Positions 8,466 through 18,309 of a DNA stretch of 64,000 nucleotides are shown one piece after another. Made by a program: the position numbers and the translations under genes. This DNA is from Thalassia testudinum (lineage: Eukaryota; Streptophyta; Magnoliopsida; Alismatales; Hydrocharitaceae). The stretch is from positions 57,155,501 to 57,219,500 of the forward strand of contig JAZHRO010000012.1 of assembly GCA_037157565.1 (NCBI GenBank), read 5' to 3'. Below the pieces are notes generated by a model. The model made no database searches. It was not told the origin of the DNA and worked only from the letters and a program-made list of their open reading frames with translations. The stretch's first letter is position 1; every line of letters starts with the position of its first letter.

Positions 8466-11141
8466 TGATCACGGCGTTGTGACTAGATTTTGTTGTAGAA
8501 ATTACGTTGTAGTACAGCTAGTCATTGCCATCATTACATATATTTTTTACTTGGAAAATAAAAGAGTTCCCGAGGTCAAACTCAGGGAGTAAGTTGTATT
8601 CTAGAAGTACAGTATTTCTTATTACAAAAATAAAGAGAGAGAGATTTGGAAATTTGGCTTCTTCTTCTCGTCTGTCTTCTTTTCTCTTCTTCTTTCTTCT
8701 TCTCGCAGTCTTCTTTCTTGGCCTTCTTCTTATGCTCTTGAATCTTCTTTCTTTTGTTCTTCCTGTGTTCTTCTTGTCTTCTCTCTTCTTTGCTGCGGTC
8801 CTGTTTCTTCTTTTCTTCTTCTTCTTCTTTGTCTTCAGGACGTCGTCTGATTTTCCAATCAGACGACTTAAACTACTGCTGCTACAGTGTGTCTTTTCTT
8901 CTTTCCTCTGTGGCTTTCTTCTTCTTCTTTTTCCTTCTCTTCTCTTGCGGGTCTGCTTCCTCTTCTTCACCTGTGCCTGCACACTCAAAGTTCAATCAGA
9001 CGGAAAAACCTACTCTACCCTCCCCCGCGTCTCTCTCTCTCAGAATCACTCGTAGGATAGCTCTCCCACAGCAACCAGTTAATCGGGTACGCGGGTCACG
9101 CCCGGGTCCAGGCCCACCGACGTGCGGTGGTGGGCGAGGAGTGCAGGTCGGGCTAATCGGGTTGGGCCAGGTCCGCGGGGCATGAGCGCGGAAAAGGCCG
9201 GGTAATCGGGCGGGTGAAGGGGACCTCACCCCGTGATTTGAGGCGAATAGCTTAAGGCACTTTTTGCCTTTAAGCGCCCGCTCACCTCAGTGAGTTTCCG
9301 AGGTGGGACTAAATGTCCCACCCCAATTGGACGCCCACGCGGAGGAAGCAGCGCACAATCGAGGCTCCACGCGAAGGCTTTGCCCCAACTGCAGCCTGGG
9401 ACTTCTTTGCGGATATGCCCCGCGCAGCCTGGGAGTCTGACCTGGGCGTGGCGCGCCTGGAGGAGCAGGTCGAAGAAGCTGCTTCACTCAGCAATGGCGG
9501 CGGCGAGCGAAGTACCTGCTCACAGAGAAACGGCCTCTTGGACTAATCAGATACGCGGAGGACCTTCGCCGTAGCACGGCGAAGGTGGTCGGGGGGTCTG
9601 CAGGTGGCGGGGCGGAGCCTAAGGGACTGCCCGAGTTCGGACTGTGGTCGGGGGAATGGGTTTGTTCGGGGGAGTGTTGTGGAGGTGAAGAGTGGTAGTG
9701 GAGTGGCGGAAGTTGGTCGGTGTGATGAGGCGGAGGTTTTGTGAGGGTCGGCGAGTCGTGTGGAGTGGCGGAATGATGGGAGCGACTCGTAGGAGGTTGG
9801 CCGGAGGCGTGGAAGGTGACAGTGGTCGGGTCGGTCGAGGGTGTAATTGACTGTAAAATAGGGAGGAAAAGAAAGAGGGGATAGAGAAGACTAATTCTAA
9901 CCTAGCTAAAGTGACGAAGGGGACGAAGAGGCTGCCGGCTCATACCTACCGGAGCTGGAGAAGAAATGCCCAGTGGGGGAGGACGGCGGCGACGACGGGG
10001 CTGAAGCAGTGCGCGCCGGTATTGCGCGACGCGGAGGAGAATCAGGAAGAAGTCTCTGCTGCTGGTATTGCGGCAGAGCGAAGAGGAGGAGGAGGAGGAG
10101 GAACCGCCAGAGCTGGAGGGCTTCTGCCGGAGTGGGAAGAGAGGAAAGTTGTGGGGGTTTTCTCCGTCAGATCTAAGCTGGGAAGAACGGAGAAGCGACG
10201 GGGGTATTTATAGGGGCAGAACCAGAGAGGAGGGCGGAGGGAGACGACGTGTCTCCCTCGCCGGAGGATGCCGGAGGAAGGAGACCCATACCGTCCGTGC
10301 GTTCGTACGGCCGGTATGGGTGGTTGCAGCACTCATGGGGGTGCTCCTGCGACGGCTGACGACGCAGGGCACCCCCATTTGACTTGGTAGGCCCCTCCCT
10401 TACCCTGCGCGGCGCCATGCTCCGCGCAAGGTCGCCAGAGCATGGTGCTGCTCAGGTTTTGCAGGAGGGACCTAAATGCAAAGAATGAAGGAGAGTTAGG
10501 GGTCAAAATGTGAGGGTTCAAAAGTTGAGGGCCAGAAAGTAAATATATGAGGACCAAAGTGTAAAGTTGGTTAAGAAGGTTTCTTCTTAGGCTCAAGTTT
10601 TTATACATGACTAATTAGGACCTAAGGATTTGGATGGTGAATTTTATTTCTAGATTAAACCTTGTTTGATCGGTCAAATTATGCAAAAACCCAAATTAAG
10701 TTGTTAATTGGGCATGGTTCTCAATGTAGGTCAAAATGGGTTTCTAAGGCCAAATTGAAGGTTCTAAACACTAGAGATTATTTTTCTATGAATTTTAGAG
10801 GGTTTAGTTGATTTTTTCTCTACCTCGAACCTCGTGTATTTAAGTGGGTTTGTTTTTAGGGTTACAGGATGTCATTTAATTCTTCGGAGTTGCTGTAGTC
10901 CTTGTTGAGTCATTTCATCCCACTTTTCTTCTTATTAGGTTATTTTGACCTATGTTTGGACCCTGAGTTACCCTGGTTTTAGATTGGATTGGTGAAATTG
11001 CATTTTTATCCCTCAATTTCTATTTTCTTTGCAAACTCAGAATCTCTCTGAGCCAAGCCTTTCTAAGGTTATGTAGGAGCTTTTTCTTGCAAATCAGGGT
11101 TAAATGGTGCTAGTTTAGGGTTTGTGACGAGGTTCTCATCA
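8466..11141 (-). mobile_element. S2: solo LTR of the A1 family, reverse orientation
   Basis: The whole segment is an inverted, diverged copy of the A1 LTR: minus-strand start TGATGAG at 11141, TATA at 10205-10212, purine-rich tract at about 8650-8970, end at 8466. Flanks are ACCCC (8461-8465) and ACCCT (11142-11146), a 5-bp duplication with one difference. H gag coding sequence reads across the junction once LTR and one duplicate are removed. No internal region is attached, so this is a solo LTR left by recombination. Confidence 0.85.
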
Positions 11142-11425
11142 ACCCTTGACCACGTTCCAGGGAGGGACCTTTGTTCCCTCAACCCTTGATTACTCTCTTC
11201 CCTCCCCATCGACATCGTCTATCCTCGAAGATGTGCAAGCTGTCCAAGGTTATGCTAAACCTGGCCCTTTCTCCAACACTTACAACACTGGCTCTATTAA
11301 TCACCCCAACTTTGGTTGGACAAACCAGAAACCACCGCAATTCCTAAAGCAGCAACAGGCCAAATCAGCAGCCAAACTTGCCCCCTTATCAGCAAGGACC
11401 ACCAGTTAGACTCCCATATAATCAA
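11142..11425 (+). pseudogene. H gag fragment 2
   Basis: Continues fragment 1. It encodes a Pro/Gln/Asn-rich stretch with an asparagine-tryptophan motif that aligns with E3 gag around 26232-26420. One frame runs 11146-11409; a +1 change before that stop gives a Pro-Tyr-Asn-Gln string that runs up to the E3 insertion and is repeated on the other side of E3 at 34049. No catalytic domain. Confidence 0.7.
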
Positions 11426-11506
11426 TGTAAACATATTTATACTACTTAAGATGTCTATTTATGCATGTTCTTAAGCATAGGATTGCATTGCATGCTATAA
11501 ATATTG
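11426..11506 (+). mobile_element. E3 5' LTR, first part (before LINE)
   Basis: Nearly identical to 32357-32437, beginning TGTAAACATATTTA and ending ATATTG, where the LINE interrupts it. Confidence 0.85.
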
Positions 11507-11560
11507 ATACGACATTACTTGTAATATTTTAATGTTTGGAAAACTGAACATAGGAGGGCG

Positions 11561-13066
11561 ATGAGAGAGAGGAGGGCGGAGGGTGATCGGCGTCGGGTGG
11601 AGGGCGACAGTGGGGCGGAATCTTTCAGGGCTGGAGCAGGAGGAGAATGGAGGATGTGGAGATCGAAGGTTTGGAGGAGAAGGGAGCGGGCCTGGCAGGA
11701 GAGGTTCCTTAGGTCGTCTGAAAATGCTTGAAGACGACCCTGGAGGAGGACAAACGATGACGTTCTCTGCTTCAGATGCAGACAAAGGGGACATATGGCG
11801 GCGATTTGTAAAGACCCTCTGATCTGCTTAGCGTGCAGGGGTGAAGGGCATAAGCGCGAGTCATGCCCTAGGAGGACTCCCTTGCAGAAAAAGAGGGTAG
11901 TCTCGCACCCTGTCTGGAGGGTTAAGAATGATACTCGACTGCCGCCGCCACCGATTTTGGGTAGGCACTCAATAGAAGTTGAGATCCCATCATCTGAAGA
12001 GATCTCGTCTGCAGAGATTATGCTGAGGGGGGCTTTGATTGGTGAGATCATGGTAGGCAAACCGTCGATAGAAAAACTTCAGAACCTGGTATGCTCCTTA
12101 GATCTCCTTTCTGCAGGTTGGAAGGTAGCCATGTTATCCCAATCTCGCTTCTTGGTTTATGGTTTGGGCATGTTGGATGTGGAGCGATTGCGATTTCGTT
12201 CAAGCTCTTATGAAGATTTCATTGTGATTTGGAGAATGGTTTCTCCATTTGATGGGGCTCTTCCTGATCGGCCTCCACAAAGAGTGAGCTCTAGAAGGAT
12301 TCTTCTTGAGATTTCTGGATTGCCGCTACATCTGCGATTGAAGAGGGTTGTCTCTAAAATGCTTGTTGGTTTTGCATCTATATGTGATGGTTCTGAAATT
12401 TTGATTGGAGAGGGGGACATTAGATCTCTACAAATTGAGGTGGATGTCACCAGTGCTGGTTCAGTTCTAGATTTGGTCACTATTAGTTGTGGAGGCTCTT
12501 CTTGGCTGATTCGGCTAGCAGTACTTGGACAGGTGCCTGGGCAGACTGATTGTGAACAGGTTAAGTCGTCTGAGGGAGGACTGATGTCTGGAGCCAATAA
12601 TGAGGTGAGGAAACAGAATGACAGATGTGGCAGGACGTCTCCTGCTGATGCCCCTGAGCCTAAAAAGAGGAAGGACTATCACCTGACCTATGCTGAGAAA
12701 GATCAGATGGAAGAGGTTTCTACAGCTGATGATGGTAGATTAGCTATGATAATCAAAGATGATGGTTGTCTGGAGGTTGCTGAAAACTCAATGACAGATT
12801 CAGAGATGAATTGCAATAAAGAGGTCGGCAGGACAGGAAGAGTTCTGATGCCTAAAGAGCCAGTCCAGTTGCAACTTTCTATTCCTACTGATCTGAAATA
12901 TGGTAGTGGCTCCAATCAGAAAAGAGGTGTGGGTAGATCTCCCTATATGCTGAGAAGGAGAAGGAAGGAGAATTTGCCTCCCATTGAGGAGCAGAATATT
13001 GCTAAGTCTATTATGATCGAATTTGTGGGGTGTATGACCCAAGGGAGGCACTCCAATGAGGAATGA
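11561..13066 (+). CDS. LINE ORF1, RNA-binding zinc-knuckle protein, with one early TGA
   Basis: ORF1 proteins of plant L1 LINEs bind the element RNA. ATG at 11561 opens a frame that meets TGA at 11729-11731 (codon 57) and then continues in frame to TGA at 13064-13066; an ATG at 11795 starts the uninterrupted 423-residue part. Two adjacent CCHC knuckles are visible, Cys-X2-Cys-X4-His-X4-Cys, at about 11771-11812 and 11828-11869; the ATG at 11795 would cut the first knuckle, so 11561 is the likelier ancestral start. The middle resembles the DUF4283-type region of plant LINE/retroelement proteins. The C-terminal part is basic. ORF1 and ORF2 overlap by the four bases ATGA, which suggests coupled re-initiation. 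Confidence 0.8.
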
Positions 13067-15408
13067 GAGTGTTGACTTGGAATGTGCGTGGGCTGCGCAA
13101 TAAGCAGAGACGGATTTCATTGTGTATATATCTCTCTGAGTGGGAGATTGACTGTGCTCTTATACAAGAGACACACTTGGAGTTGGAGAATGGTCAGGAA
13201 TGGGATTGTTTTAAGCAATTTGGCCGCAGTGATGTTGTGGCTAAGGGTGCCTCTGGAAGGTCTGGCGGATTGGCCTTTTGGTGGAGAAAGTCGTCCATAG
13301 CAGTAACTGAAATTATTCGCGACAGATTTTTACTCTCGTGCAGATGTCAATCTCCCCAAGGAGATATGGAATGGTTTATATCATGCATTTATGGTCCTTG
13401 TGTGGCTGCAGACAGAGTTGGCTTGTGGGAGGAACTATTTGCAATGCATCAGAGAGTGCAAGAAACCCCATGGCTGCTAGGGGGTGATTTCAACTGCTAT
13501 CTATCAGGTGATGACAACCCAGATGGGAAAGTGGACAGCTCTATGGCAGGATTCCAATTGGCTGTGCAGAATATGGGATTGACTGAATATCCCATCAGTG
13601 GTGTGGAATTTACTTGGAGGAATGGCAGTGGACAGGTTTCCAAATTGGACAGATTTTTTGGCAGTCCTAGTTTGTTGGAGAGGTACCAATTGTCAGCAGT
13701 AATGAGCCTTGATAGGCCTTTCTCTGACCACACTCCACTTGTTTGGGACAGCGGGGTAAATTCAGATACAGGATCATACTTCAAACTCAAGAGATCTTTG
13801 TTTAGGGAAGAAGGTTTTCTGCAAATGGTATCTCAGTGGTGGCAAAACAAGGCAGAACAAGGCACTGCTACACAACAACTGGCTGCAAAGTTGTCAGGAC
13901 TGCGTGAAGTGCTGAAGGAATATGGGCAGGCTGTGAACCTAATCAGAGAACAGAAGAGGAGGGAAGCCTTGGCAGTGATTAAGGAACTGGACCTGAAAGA
14001 ATGTCGGCAAGCTTTGAACCATCAAGAGCAGCAGCTGAGGCAGCAGATGCAAGCAGCAGTGGGGGATGAAGGTCTGAAAACAGAAATGGATTGGCGTGAA
14101 AAATCCAGACAACTTTGGCTCAAAGAGGGTGACGCAAACACGAAATTTTTCCATCTTGCGGCCAGTGCTAGGAGGAGATTCAATCTTATTTCATCTATTA
14201 AAGTTGAAGAGAGAACTATTACTTCTATTAAAGAAATCAGAACTAAAGCAAGTATGTTTTTTAAAGAAACTTCCAAGGCTACTCCAAGAGGCTCTTGGAG
14301 GATGGCATCAATGGACTTCCCATGCGTTAATGAAGATCATAGAAACATGCTTGTCACCCCTATAACTGAATATGAAGTACTAAAAGCTATTAAAGAGCTA
14401 AATAATGAAGGTGCTCCTGATCCGGATGGATTTCAAGTATTTTTCTACAGAGAGCTATGGAATGTTGTTAAGGTGGATGTCTTAAAGGTTATTCATGAGT
14501 TTGAACTGGGCAACTCAGGATTTGAGAAGTTGAACAAATCCTACCTGTTTTTGCTTCCAAAGAAATCAAGTGCAGAGAGTTTTTCTGATTATAGACCCAT
14601 TGCACTATCTAATTCCATCTACCTTATTATTAGTAAGGTTATAGCTAACAGACTGCGGGAGGTTTTAGAAGACTTAATAATGCCTGTTCAGTCAGCTTTT
14701 CTTCCTGGGAGATCTTTACAAGAATCCTTCATTGTTGCACAGGAGATGGTAATGGGTTGGCATAGGAGAAAATCCAAGGCTTTTTTATGGAAAGTCGATT
14801 TTTCCAAGGCCTATGATTCAATTTCTTGGTCATATTTGTGGGAGATTCTTAGAAGAAGGAAGTTTCCACCTCTGTTGATTCAATGGGTGAAGAGATGTAT
14901 TACGACAGCCTCTTTTTCCCCACTGATAAACGGTAAACCATGTCGTTCCTGGATTCAGCCTCAGTGTGGAGTTAGGCAAGGATGCCCTATTGCTCCTTTG
15001 ATTTTCAATCTTGTAGTGGATACTTTGGCTAGATTTGCCTGCAAACTGGCAATGGATGGGTTTATAAGGGGGTATTCAATGTCTACTCACAGGGCTCTAG
15101 CCCCTATACTTCAATATGCAGATGATACTATTTTTTTTGTGGAAGGGGGGAAGAGAGAAGCGCAAGCACTTTTACATATGGTAAAAATTTTTGGAGAGAT
15201 TTCTGGCCTTAGACTGAATGGAAATAAATCCTCCCTGGTTTGCTTTGGGATGAACAGTGTGACACAGAATGACATCTCCACCATTTTGGGAACACCTGTG
15301 GTTCCACTGCCTATTAAATATCTGGGTCTGCCTTTGAAATGTTCTAAGATGAAGAAAGCTGATTGGTCTTTCCTCTTCGAAAAGGTAGCCACAAAATTGG
15401 AGGGCTAG
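13063..15408 (+). CDS. LINE ORF2, endonuclease and reverse transcriptase part
   Basis: ORF2 nicks the target DNA and primes reverse transcription there. Residues 1-230 are an EEP-type endonuclease with the expected motifs: Trp-Asn-Val-Arg-Gly near residue 6, Gln-Glu-Thr-His near 36, Gly-Gly-Asp-Phe-Asn near 140 and Ser-Asp-His near 224. RT follows at about 490-760 with a DYRPI-type motif, a DFSKAYDS-type motif and Tyr-Ala-Asp-Asp near 685. The frame meets TAG at 15406-15408 but continues in frame at 15409 to 16599, so this is one 1179-codon gene with a single nonsense codon. Start ATG overlaps the ORF1 stop. Confidence 0.92.
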   Translation: MRVLTWNVRGLRNKQRRISLCIYLSEWEIDCALIQETHLELENGQEWDCFKQFGRSDVVAKGASGRSGGLAFWWRKSSIAVTEIIRDRFLLSCRCQSPQGDMEWFISCIYGPCVAADRVGLWEELFAMHQRVQETPWLLGGDFNCYLSGDDNPDGKVDSSMAGFQLAVQNMGLTEYPISGVEFTWRNGSGQVSKLDRFFGSPSLLERYQLSAVMSLDRPFSDHTPLVWDSGVNSDTGSYFKLKRSLFREEGFLQMVSQWWQNKAEQGTATQQLAAKLSGLREVLKEYGQAVNLIREQKRREALAVIKELDLKECRQALNHQEQQLRQQMQAAVGDEGLKTEMDWREKSRQLWLKEGDANTKFFHLAASARRRFNLISSIKVEERTITSIKEIRTKASMFFKETSKATPRGSWRMASMDFPCVNEDHRNMLVTPITEYEVLKAIKELNNEGAPDPDGFQVFFYRELWNVVKVDVLKVIHEFELGNSGFEKLNKSYLFLLPKKSSAESFSDYRPIALSNSIYLIISKVIANRLREVLEDLIMPVQSAFLPGRSLQESFIVAQEMVMGWHRRKSKAFLWKVDFSKAYDSISWSYLWEILRRRKFPPLLIQWVKRCITTASFSPLINGKPCRSWIQPQCGVRQGCPIAPLIFNLVVDTLARFACKLAMDGFIRGYSMSTHRALAPILQYADDTIFFVEGGKREAQALLHMVKIFGEISGLRLNGNKSSLVCFGMNSVTQNDISTILGTPVVPLPIKYLGLPLKCSKMKKADWSFLFEKVATKLEG

Positions 15409-16599
15409 AGCAGTAGATACTTATCAAAAGGGGGGAGGTATATACTATTGAATTCTGTCATAACTTCGATTCCAGTATTCTTCTTCTCTGTCTTTAAAGC
15501 CCCGAATTCTATATGGAAAAAGTTAGATGTGATGCGGAAAAGATTCTTTTGGAAAGGGGCCTCTCATCAAGGGGCCTTTTTTCAACCTCTGAAGTGGGAA
15601 TCAATTTGCAAGCCAAAAAGGATGGGTGGTATGGGTGTTAGATCCCTGAAGGAATTCAATGAAGCTTTACTATTGAAGTGGGCAATTCGATTGCTGCAGG
15701 GAGAAAAAAAAATCTGGACAGAAATTATTCAGGACAGTTATGGGACTGCCAATGATGAGATTAACCGTCTAAACCCCCGTAAACCCTCCCCTTTTTGGTC
15801 TTCTGTGGTACGCGCTCTGAGGGAGAATTGGAATCTTTTCAAATCTGTATTAGGTGATGGAAAAAGCTTCAAGTTTTGGCTGGAAAAGTGGGTACATGGA
15901 GGGATGTTTAAAGACAGGTTCCCTCTTGCTTATGCTGCGGCTTCGAATAAAAATGCTGTGGTATATGATTATTGGGACGCGGAATCGGAGCAATGGCTAC
16001 TCAACAATGGTGGGGGGAATAATCATGAAACAAGAACACGTGTAGAGAATGAACGTCTCATGCAAGAACTTGCTGCCTTCAAACCCATGCCCCATGAATA
16101 TGACACTTACAAATGGGAGGGTAAATTTTCTACTGCGGCTGCTTATGACAGATTGATAATGTCCACCAGGACGGCGGAAGCTGACGAGATGGGGAAGAAG
16201 CTATGGAAGTTAAAAATTCCACTAAAGATACAAATTTTTTTATGGCTCTGCAGAAGGGATGGCCTGATTACTGGAGATCTGAGGCATAGAAGGATGGGTA
16301 CCCCAAATCAATTTTGTCATTTATGTGGGATGCATAATGATTCTAGCACTCATATCTTTTCTTCTTGCGTGATCACAGATTATGTATGGAGGAGAGTATG
16401 CAATGAGTCTTTACCCACATGGGAGAATTTATGGTGCGGTCTTGTGGATGGGAATAAGCCATGTTTACATATGGTGGCTGTTTTATGGGCTGTATGGAGG
16501 GCTAGAAATGAGTGTGTTTTTCAGGAGACCCCAGTGTATGTGGATAATATTGTAAACTTTTGCTGGAGTCTCATACAACATTGGGGTTCGATTATGTAA
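15409..16599 (+). pseudogene. LINE ORF2, C-terminal zf-RVT part after the in-frame TAG
   Basis: In the same frame as 13063-15408. It carries the region after the RT thumb and then a zf-RVT zinc-binding domain, seen as Phe-Cys-His-Leu-Cys-Gly and downstream His and Cys residues at about 16309-16370. It ends with TAA at 16597-16599. No C-terminal RNase H domain is visible. Without readthrough this part would not be made. Confidence 0.85.
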
Positions 16600-16638
16600 A
16601 TAATTTTTTATTATTATCAATAAAAGCTCTCCTGGTTT

Positions 16639-16658
16639 GCTATCGGTGATTCGATAGC
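16639..16658 (+). other. LINE 3' stem-loop
   Basis: GCTATCG (16639-16645), loop GTGATT, CGATAGC (16652-16658): a perfect 7-bp stem about 16 nt before the poly(A). In several LINE groups such a 3' hairpin is recognised by the element's own RT. Confidence 0.6.
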
Positions 16659-17212
16659 ATTCCTTTCTTTCTCAAAAAAAAAAAAAAAATTGCATAACAT
16701 GTATCATCTTGCATTTAGAGTAGTTTGAATGAAATGGAGGTTAATTGTCTCCTTTTATATGCTTGGACAGGGCAAACTTTTTATCGAGGCCTCGAATCGA
16801 AGATCCAACCATACGGATGTGATCAGGGCGATGATTGGAGTTCAACGACTCCAAGATTGCCCTAATCAGGCATCTGTAGCATCAGATCGTGATCGGGGAA
16901 TCCTAGAAGATCAAGGGCCAGGATGGTGTAAATCCGCACTTCAAATGATAAATCTGACTGCACGGATGAATTCGGATCGACGATCGTAGCCTAACGACGT
17001 AAAAATCGAGTCAATCCGGCATCCGTGGCACCATCTACAACATCCAGAAGATGGACGGCCAAGATGGTGCCACGTGGCGCAATCTCAGCTGCCCAAACGC
17101 CTGCATGCAACCATTGAAGCCACCGCATACGCCCTCTCTGCACCGTTGGATCTCGATCCAACGGCTGTGGATAGCCGTGCCTAAAAGCATCCGCTCGACC
17201 ATCCGCGTCCCG

Positions 17213-17264
17213 TAGCACAGTGGTCGAAGGCGCTATCGCGAGCAGCGGCCGCGGGTTCGGGCCG
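17213..17264 (+). promoter_or_regulatory. tRNA-like A and B boxes in the E3 5' LTR
   Basis: TAGCACAGTGGTCG at 17213 fits the Pol III A-box consensus and GGTTCGGGCC at 17254 resembles the B box, 41 nt apart. The 3' LTR copy (32958 and 32999) has the same 41-nt spacing and a better B box, GGTTCGAGCC. No tRNA cloverleaf is completed, so this is not called a tRNA gene. Confidence 0.5.
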
Positions 17265-17539
17265 CAGCGAAGGGGAGAAGGGCGCGGGCGAGAGAGCGCG
17301 GGCATGCGTTGGATCATGATTGGGCGGCTCAAATCTTCCAATAATGACCACGCGCTATTTCACGTGAGGCAGGAACGCGCCATCACACGCGCTGGGGCGG
17401 GCGCGCAGCGAGCGGGGAAGGCGCATTCACAGCCGTCCAATCTCACGACCGGATGGCTGTGGATGGATGAACGTGCGGCGGGCGTTGAGAGTGGGCAGCT
17501 GAGGAAGCGAGCGTAGGGAGCGCCAACTACGCTAACGTT

Positions 17540-17637
17540 GGGGCTTTAGCGACGGTTTTATTCGTCACTAAAGACCCCTTATTTAATGTTTTAAAGATGT
17601 AATGACTAATTTGCCCCTACTCCTTGCAACTATAAAA
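17540..17637 (+). promoter_or_regulatory. E3 5' LTR core promoter: hairpin and TATA box
   Basis: GGGGCTTTAGCGACG (from 17540) is an imperfect inverse of CGTCACTAAAGACCCC (to 17578). TATAAAA lies at 17631-17637. The 3' LTR has the same pair at 33286-33324 and 33376-33382. Confidence 0.55.
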
Positions 17638-18291
17638 GGAGACCCCCTCCACACGAAATTCTCATCCCTTCCTTCTCTTCTCTACCTCTCCAAAGCTCAA
17701 GAGAAGCTTATCCCACACCCGGGATGCTCCTCGCGAGATAAAGTCCAAATTTTCGTCCCCCTTCGGAAGTGGATCCCGCGATGACGACGGCGTGCTGCTC
17801 CGTTCCCGTTCTTCTGCTTTGTCCTCCTTCGTCCTGCCCCGTCCTTCATCCAGGCGTCGTCCCGTCCAGCTCGTCCTCCAAGCGATCGTCGAGGAGGATA
17901 ACTTCTCTCTCCCATTCTTCTTTACAGCTTTTCTAGTGTAGAATTTTCCTGCTTTTTAGTGTAGCTGATTTCCCGCTTTCTAGTGTAATCTTTATTTGGT
18001 TTGATTGTATAAACATTTCAAAATATTGAATGCATGTTCTCTCTCTCTCTTTCTCTCTATCTTCCATTTAGTCTGATAGCTTCATTGTAATTACATCATT
18101 GCGCTTTTCAAAAATTTTCTAAAAAACATATAATTGCGAATATAGATCGACGTAGCCTCCCTATGTTCGACCCAGAATTTAAATTTCGGTATAAATTTTA
18201 TTTGTTGAACACGAATTCTTCGCTTTCAAGCTACAATGACAAGGTTTTGAAACCAAACAAGTTAGCGTAGCAATTCGAGCGTTCAACATTT

Positions 18292-18309
18292 TGACGCTGT
18301 TGCCATGGA
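18292..18309 (+). other. E3 primer binding site, degenerate tRNA-Asp type
   Basis: TGACGCTGTTGCCATGGA four bases after the LTR end differs from the A1 site at four positions, three of them G to A or C to T. This fits decay of a methylated, inactive copy. Confidence 0.7.

Larger units (their letters stand above)
11507..16688 (+). mobile_element. L1: nearly full-length plant L1-type LINE
   Basis: A 5.2-kb insertion in the E3 5' LTR, with short 5' UTR (11507-11560), ORF1 with zinc knuckles, ORF2 with endonuclease, RT and zf-RVT, a 3' stem-loop, AATAAA at 16618-16623 and a poly(A) tail at about 16675-16688. The LTR sequence resumes with ATTG, also present at 11503-11506, so the target duplication is at least these 4 bp; an imperfect longer one is possible. 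Each ORF has a single nonsense codon, so the copy is young but probably inactive. Confidence 0.92.
16689..18288 (+). mobile_element. E3 5' LTR, second part (after LINE)
   Basis: Matches 32435-34048. Contains tRNA-like A/B boxes (17213-17264), a GATC-centred palindrome (17143-17164), a hairpin (17540-17578) and a TATA box (17631-17637). Ends TTCAACA. Confidence 0.85.

Noticed and set aside
8461..11154. A 13-bp similarity across S2 (ACCCCTGATCACG and ACCCTTGACCACG) as a long target duplication
   Set aside because: The S2 LTR end aligns with the A1 LTR end to 8466, and gag reads correctly with a 5-bp duplication, so the extra match is probably chance.
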